From Tolypeutes matacus (taxonomy: Eukaryota; Chordata; Mammalia; Cingulata; Chlamyphoridae), in NCBI GenBank assembly GCA_026826555.1, contig JAKSZT010054566.1, forward strand, positions 18,736 to 82,735: 64,000 nucleotides of DNA, in the 5' to 3' direction. The notes under the pieces are model-generated. The model was given only the letters and a program-made list of their open reading frames with translations. It was not told the DNA's origin and did no database searches. Positions 58,675-64,000 of this stretch are shown here, in pieces. The position numbers and the translations under genes were made by a program. Each line of letters opens with the position of its first letter. The stretch's first letter is position 1.

Positions 58675-59160
58675 CTGGCAGACACGACAGGGCAGGGAGA
58701 GCAGGGCTGGCTCCCTGTGTCTCGGGGTCCCTGGGTCCCACACCCAGCTCCAGGCTCGGGCACTCACCTGTTGCCTCAGGAGCTCATTGTCCATCTGCAG
58801 CCGCTCGGCCTCCTTGAAGGTCTCCTGCATGCGCTGGTTGGTCTGGCGGAGCTCCCGGATGTAATCGCAGGCCTTCGACAGGATCCCACCCTTACTCTGA
58901 GGGGTGGACCAGTGCGTCAGAGCGCGCACAGGCCCCTGGCTCGCCCCAGGACAATTCCCGGGTCTGGCGGTCAGCCAGTCTTTCTGGAAGGGGGTGGGGG
59001 GCTGAGCCCACCACAGCAAAGGAGGTCAGATGGCCTCCTGGCCTCAGTGGGCAGAGGGCACTCACCGCGCCTGTCTTGCTATTGTCTGCGTTACAATCTG
59101 GAATGATTTTTGAAAGCTGGACAATCCAGTTGTTGATCTTGTCTCTCCGCCTCCGCTCCA
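58585..59160 (-). CDS. USF2: Upstream stimulatory factor 2, last three coding exons (partial)
   Basis: Exons 59066-59160, 58768-58896 and 58585-58674. They encode the basic region end and helix 1 (VERRRRDKINNWIVQLSKII), the loop and helix 2 (SKGGILSKACDYIRELRQTN) and the leucine zipper (ending ALLRAQLQQHNLEMVGENTR plus Q). This is the bHLH-LZ dimer that binds CACGTG E-boxes with USF1, close to identical to human. Phases are 1/0, 0/0 and 0/stop. The N-terminal activation region and the first part of the basic region (human exons 1-7) are not found between 59161 and the window end, so the intron exceeds 4.8 kb. USF factors are themselves reported regulators of the neighbouring HAMP promoter. 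Confidence 0.96.
58768..58896 (-). CDS. USF2: USF2 penultimate exon (helix 2 and zipper)
   Basis: 43 codons from SKGGILSKACDYIREL to DNELLRQQ, with heptad leucines and methionines. Donor CAG|GTGAGT. Confidence 0.97.
59066..59160 (-). CDS. USF2: USF2 basic region/helix 1 exon
   Basis: VERRRRDKINNWIVQLSK to DNSKTGA, containing the E-box-contacting ERRRR. Acceptor CCTGCAG enters in phase 1; donor GCG|GTGAGT. Confidence 0.97.
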
Positions 59161-61439
59161 CTGCAGGGGTGACAGCAACGAAGACAGCTGAGCATATGGC
59201 CCTTCTTTACCTCACAAAGCAGAGGCTGTAGCTGCTCTCTTAGCTGAGGCCCAGCACAGGCCCTGCCTAAGACCACACAGCTCGTAAGCGGCAGGGCCAA
59301 GATCCGAGCCTAGGCAGCCGGGCTCCCACGCCGGCTCCACATTGCTTCTCAAGAGGAACAAGGACCTCCTGAGCACAAGCGCTGCACACAGCTTTAGCAC
59401 AGAAGTCAAAGCTGGGGACTGCAGGTTGGCTTTGTTGGCCTGCCCAGCATCTTTTCAGGGTTTGAACCAATGTTTACAAATGAGGAGATTTCATGTTATA
59501 ATTGGCCTCTTTTGACAAGTGAAGTGCTGGCTACACTGGGCATGTATTCTTGGGAGGCAAGAATGGGCCACAGCTCCTTTGCACAAGACCCGAGCACCTG
59601 TTCTCCAGTTTCTGGAGTCCCTGGACTTGATTCTCCACAGTCCTCGGGTGCCCCGAGTTCTTAGCCCCTTGATTTTGTTTTTCTCATCTTAAAATCCAAA
59701 GTCTGACCATGTCTGGCCTCTACTTAATCCTTCTCAGGTGCCCAGCAGCCAGTCTGTGCTCCCCAGTCTCGCCCTTGTAGCTCTTAGGGGTCTGGTCCCC
59801 CAAGGGGTGAGAGCAAGGTGAACCCTACCTTGGAGGCCAGGGACAGCGAACCAACGGGAAAATCCAGACTTGTGATTTTATGTCCACCACCTCACTCAAT
59901 CTCTGCCAGCTGAGCTGAGTGCAGCTTCCTCAGCTTACAGGACATTTCCTCTCTGGTTCCTCATCTGGCTCAGGCCACCTCCTCGTGACACCTGCCTGGG
60001 GTCTGCACGTCGGCACTGAGACCTCCAGCTTGAGGCCTGTTGAAGCAAGGCTGCCCCGGCGCTCACTAGCTTCCACGCCCGGGCCTTTGCACTGGTGAGC
60101 CAGGACAGCTTGTGAGGAAGTGCAGCCGGTGCTCGCGGGGGGAAGAGCCCACGTGGGTCCTGCGAGGCTAGTAAGGGGGGTCTGGGCGAGGCTGGGTGGG
60201 ATTTGGGAAGGAGGGTGAGGGGGCGTTTTCTGGGGTTGGGCAATGGTGATGGAACGCTTCGGGACGAGATGAGAGTGAGAAAGGAGAGGGGAGCCAGAAG
60301 CAGGCTCCCCCCTCCCATCCTGACCCTGCTCCCTTAGAGGATGCTCACAGCCCACCAGCAGGCAACCCCCACTGTCTTTGCTCAGCATCTGCTGTCATCT
60401 GCTTCCTGCTGCCTAGCCCCTCCCCACCCCCAAGTGCTCCCCACTTGGGCCTGGTGACACCGCTCTCCTCCCTGGCCACTCTTCCTCTCTTGCCCTCCTC
60501 TTGTTCCTCTGAAACTTCCCCAGTCCCATGCCTGGGTGCCTGGAGCTTTGCTGGGCCTGGGTCTGGCCACTATCAGTGCAGTGGTGAGCTCACGCCTCCC
60601 ACCAGGACAGCTGTGCCTGACAGCCTTCAGGGGCTCTGGGGTCAGACAGGTGAGGTCACTGCCCCAAAGCGGCAGCAGAGCTAAGTCCAGCCCAGGCCTG
60701 GCTGCAGAGCCCACCGCCTCCCTCCCCACCATTTCACCCATCAAGGCTGATGGTTCCTCAAGTTCCCTTCTCTACCTTCCTGTGGTCCAGTCTCCACGAA
60801 GCTGGGCCCTGGGGTGAGGGCTGGGGGCGCACATCTCCTCTGTTTGCATCTACTCCCTGAAAACCTACTGCCTGCCCTACTATGCACAGGGTTCTCTACA
60901 AGGCCAGCATACAAGGTGGACTCGATCCCAGCCTCTGTCACTGTTATGGACGCAAGTGAGCAGGTGACACACCACAGGCTGTGTGCTATAACCAAAGACT
61001 GTGCCATGGGCTCGGGAGTGTACAGGGTGGACCGGTGACCCCTGTAGGGGAGTGGGGATGGGGTGGGATGTGTCTCTAGACAAAGACATAGAGAGGAAAC
61101 ACTTGGCTGGGGTCTGAAAGCAGCAGTGTCAGACAATGCGGAGGCATGATCCCAGAAACAGTGACATGAAAATACATGGAGGGAGGGAGGGCAAGGCGAG
61201 AGGGTGGCGAGGCTGCAGAGGCCTTGAATGTCACACTAACAGGGCTGGACCTCATCCTCTAGGGGTCTAGGCCCTTGAGTCCAGTGCCCCCGTGACAGCA
61301 GGTGGCAATGTGGTCAGGCCTGCAGCCTGGGAAGACCATTCCGGTACAGGTGAAATGGAGGAAGACTCATTAAGACCAAGACCACGTCCATTCCACAGAG
61401 GTGCTTCAGTTCCACCCACCCAACATTCAAACACCATTT

Positions 61440-62060
61440 AGGAGCAAAACCTGCCAGAACCTGCCAGAACTGAAGTGGGGAAGGGACAAATCCACAGATA
61501 TAGCTGTGACTTCAAGACTCTTCTCTCAGTAATTGACAGAACAAGTAGACAAAAAAATCAGAACCTAGAAAACCTAAACACTTTCAGCCAGCTGGGTCTG
61601 CGGCTCAGCAAACACTCTACCCAAGAGCAGAAGCATTACTTTCAAGTGCACATGGGACCTTCACCAAGACAGACCCCATTCTGGCCCATAAAATAAGGCT
61701 CCATAGAAGTCCAAGGATTGAAACCGCACAGTATGTTCTCTGATCACAACAGAATTCAATTCAAATCAACAATAAAAAGATATCCAAAAAATACACAAAT
61801 ATTTGGAAATTAAGCAAAACACTTCTTAAAAAACCCACAGGTCAAAAGAAATCACAAGGAAAAAGGGACTGAACGACAATGAAAACACAACATCCAAATG
61901 GGATGGAGCCTATCTATGTTAGAGTGAAATTACAACAAAGGCTTATATTTTTAAAAAAGGCTTACAATCTCCTTAAAAAGCTAGGGAAAAAATAGAAAAT
62001 TAAACCAACCCCGACTACCTAGAAGGAATGAATTAATAATGTTAAAGATGAGAAGCAGTG
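61440..62060 (+). mobile_element. L1 ORF2 fragment
   Basis: 'ttctggcccataaaataagg', 'gttctctgatcacaacagaa' and 'atacacaaatatttggaaat' are ORF2 wording; frames are broken. Confidence 0.75.
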
Positions 62061-62904
62061 AGGCAGAAAAAGCAATTCCCAGCATTTGCAAATCAGATTT
62101 CACATACAGATCTAGATTTCAAGTTTCTCAGAAATTCTGGCAACAGTGGGCCTGAATTCTGACAGGGCAAATGGCTGGCACTGAGCAGTGGCCACAGGGC
62201 AGGCACTACGCCCAGTCCACCCGTGCCCGCCACTGCACTTCAGGAACACTTTGCTCCCTCAGACCCCTGAAGGAATTTGAATTTGTGGCCCCAAGTAGAG
62301 ATTCCTGCAGCAGCAAGAAACAGTGGGCAAGAGAAAAGGAGAAAGGGAAGCTGATTTGAAGGCCACTTCACCACAGAATCTTGGGGTTTGTGTATGTGAG
62401 GGAAGGACGGGCAGAGTCAAAGACGGCTCTGGCTTTCGTTTCTGGCTTGGGTAACTGCGAGGGGGATACCTTCTGCTGCTCCAGAAAGAAAAATGCTGCA
62501 AGAGGCCTTTGGGGAGGGAAGACAGCTTGTTCTGTTTTGCGTTAAGTTGAGTCTGAAGTGTCTCTTGAACAGAGACAGAGATTTTGAATGAGCAGTTCAA
62601 AATATGGGTCTGGAGTCAAAGAGAAAAATGAAGTAGAGACACGGCCCCTTAGGCATTATCAAGGTCCAGGTGGTGAGTGAAGCCCTGGGAGGATATCGAC
62701 AAGCAATTCTCACCTTTGTGGGGGTCACGCACCCTTTTCCCAGAGAAAGCCAGCAGACCCCCACCTTCCCAGGAAAATAAACACAACTAGGGACAGTTTG
62801 GGGCACACTGATCAATTGCCCCAAAACTTCTTCTAAAGGTCATTCATGGGCCTTGCACTTCACACTTGGGAGGCAGATCGAAGAGGCGGCTAGACCTTAA
62901 GAAA

Positions 62905-62995
62905 CAGCCAAAGCAGTTTCCCAAATTTGCCACATGTAAAGAATCACCTGGGGAAATTGTTAAAAATAGATTCCTAGGCCCGGCCCCGGACCTAC
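62905..62995. mobile_element. MER5-type fragment
   Basis: 'taaagaatcacctggggaaa' then 'ttgttaaaaatagattccta' and 'ggcccggcccc' match part of MER5A. Confidence 0.55.
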
Positions 62996-63159
62996 TCAGT
63001 CTCACTGCAGCCCTTTTCTGTGTTCTTCCCATGTCCTACACTCTGCTGGGGGGGCCTCACTTGTCTCATCTCACTGAATCCTTGCTAGGAGCCTCTGGGA
63101 CAGTCACGGTAACACCACTTTCAGAGGACAAAACAGGTGCAGAGGGGGCTAAAACCAGC

Positions 63160-63840
63160 CTAAGGTCACACCACCAGTGTCACACCACCGCGACCGCCCA
63201 GGTAGCCTGCTGGAGGCCCCACAAACTCACCACCCCAAACCACGCTCAGATCCACCCCTTTTCCTTCAAACAAACCAGCCCTCCCCAACCCCCCCACCGC
63301 AGTTCCCCTTCCTGCCCTGTGGCGTGGGCCCAGATGCCTCCCTCCGGCAGTCACCTCCGGTCTTCCTGGCCTCACCATCCGGATTCCACACACAACCCTC
63401 CACTGGCTTCCCCACACACTAGGATAAAAACCCAGAAGCCTCGCCAGCCCTTCCACCTCGACTCCACCAATTCAACTCCATCCCTCCCTGAACCCTGCTC
63501 TTCCTCCAGCACACCCAGCCTAGGTTTCGGCACTCGCTCTCCCCTCTGCCTGGGACACTCTCCCCGAGCATCTGACAGGCTTGCTTCCCCTCCCAAGGAC
63601 CATTCAGGTCTCTGCTCACGTCACCTCAGCGATACCGTCAAGAGCGCTCCACCAGCACTGTGCTCCACCCCTTACCCAGCCTCACGTGACAGATCTTGCC
63701 ACCTGGCGCCTTATCCTAGCTTTGCTCTCCCACCAAAAGAGACACCCTGTGAGGACAGAGACCTCGTTTCTTCTATTTTACCTGAGGACCTCAAGCAGGC
63801 GATGGCACATAGTATGTGTAGTATGCCTGACCTCAACGAG
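63160..63840 (+). repeat. L2 3' end
   Basis: L2 vocabulary throughout ('cgctctcccctctgcctggg', 'ctgtgaggacagagacctcg', 'tggcacatagtatgtgtagt'). Confidence 0.6.
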
Positions 63841-64000
63841 CTGCTCAGGTTGCAGCTCCCTGGGCTGCACGCCCCCCCCCCCCAATACCTCCAGGGCTCT
63901 CAGGGTCTTGCTGGAACATTCATGGCCTTCCTGGACCCTCCTGGGCTCTCCTCCCAAGGGCTCCACAAAGCTCCTTGGTCCCAGCCAAACCAACCCCTCC

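Larger units (their letters stand above)
59161..64000 (-). other. USF2 large intron (3' part)
   Basis: No exon coding the QHNEV-type basic region start was found here. Contents: a MIR near 59260-59345, an L1 ORF2 fragment (61440-62060), a MER5 scrap (62905-62995), MIR-like sequence (63030-63160) and L2 (63160-63840). Confidence 0.6.

Noticed and set aside
59161..64000. Search for the next upstream USF2 exon (end of the basic region)
   Set aside because: No QHNEV-like coding stretch with a phase-1 donor was found on the minus strand; the intron probably extends past the window.

Overview
The window is mammalian nuclear DNA: large introns with GT/AG boundaries, Ig-domain exons all in phase 1-1, ancient MIR, L2, MER5 and Tigger1 repeats, and several hundred-base gene-free stretches. 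Short tRNA-derived SINEs with a 'GGATGTGGCTCAA' head, poly(A) tail and 9-15 bp target-site duplications recur in both orientations. They match the DAS-SINE family of armadillos and relatives, so the source is most likely a xenarthran such as Dasypus. That assignment is from recall of the family, not a search.

All recognised protein genes lie on the minus strand, in the order known from human 19q13.12 read backwards: FFAR1 (5.7-6.6 kb, single coding exon), CD22 (10.8-19.2 kb, 13 coding exons), MAG (38.6-47.9 kb, nine coding exons plus the short-isoform cassette exon), HAMP/hepcidin (54.5-55.9 kb, three exons) and the last three coding exons of USF2 (58.6-59.2 kb; the 5' exons lie beyond the window or were not found). 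Exon boundaries were set by reading splice sites and keeping frame. The assembled proteins are 300 (FFAR1), 840 (CD22), 626/582 (L-/S-MAG) and 87 (prepro-hepcidin) residues. HAMP keeps the STAT3 and BMP-responsive promoter elements.

Region by region: 0-0.46 kb is a degenerate ACT-type triplet array split by a SINE. 0.7-3.85 kb is an old L1 tail interrupted by a near full-length, decayed Tigger1, itself interrupted by a SINE. 3.85-10.2 kb holds FFAR1 and old repeats, including a hAT-like MITE. 10.2-19.2 kb is CD22. 19.2-22 kb is the CD22 upstream region. 22-33.7 kb is a nest of L1/HAL1-like LINEs hosting DAS elements, a 1.14-kb retroposed insert of unknown family, and an intact-frame RPL23 retrocopy. 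33.7-38.2 kb is intergenic. 38.2-48.4 kb is MAG. 48.4-54.4 kb is intergenic with a second copy of the MITE and of the composite DAS element. 54.4-64 kb is HAMP and the USF2 3' end with a large USF2 intron.

The genes do not form one pathway. CD22 and MAG are paralogous sialic-acid-binding Siglecs (B-cell inhibition and myelin/axon adhesion). FFAR1 is a fatty-acid receptor, HAMP the iron hormone, and USF2 an E-box factor. I see no undescribed multi-gene system. The most interesting items are a shifted splice boundary in the CD22 tail, FFAR1 ligand-site substitutions, HAMP exon 2 expansion and promoter spacing, the two-promoter composite SINE, the MITE pair, and the unidentified 1.14-kb retroposon.
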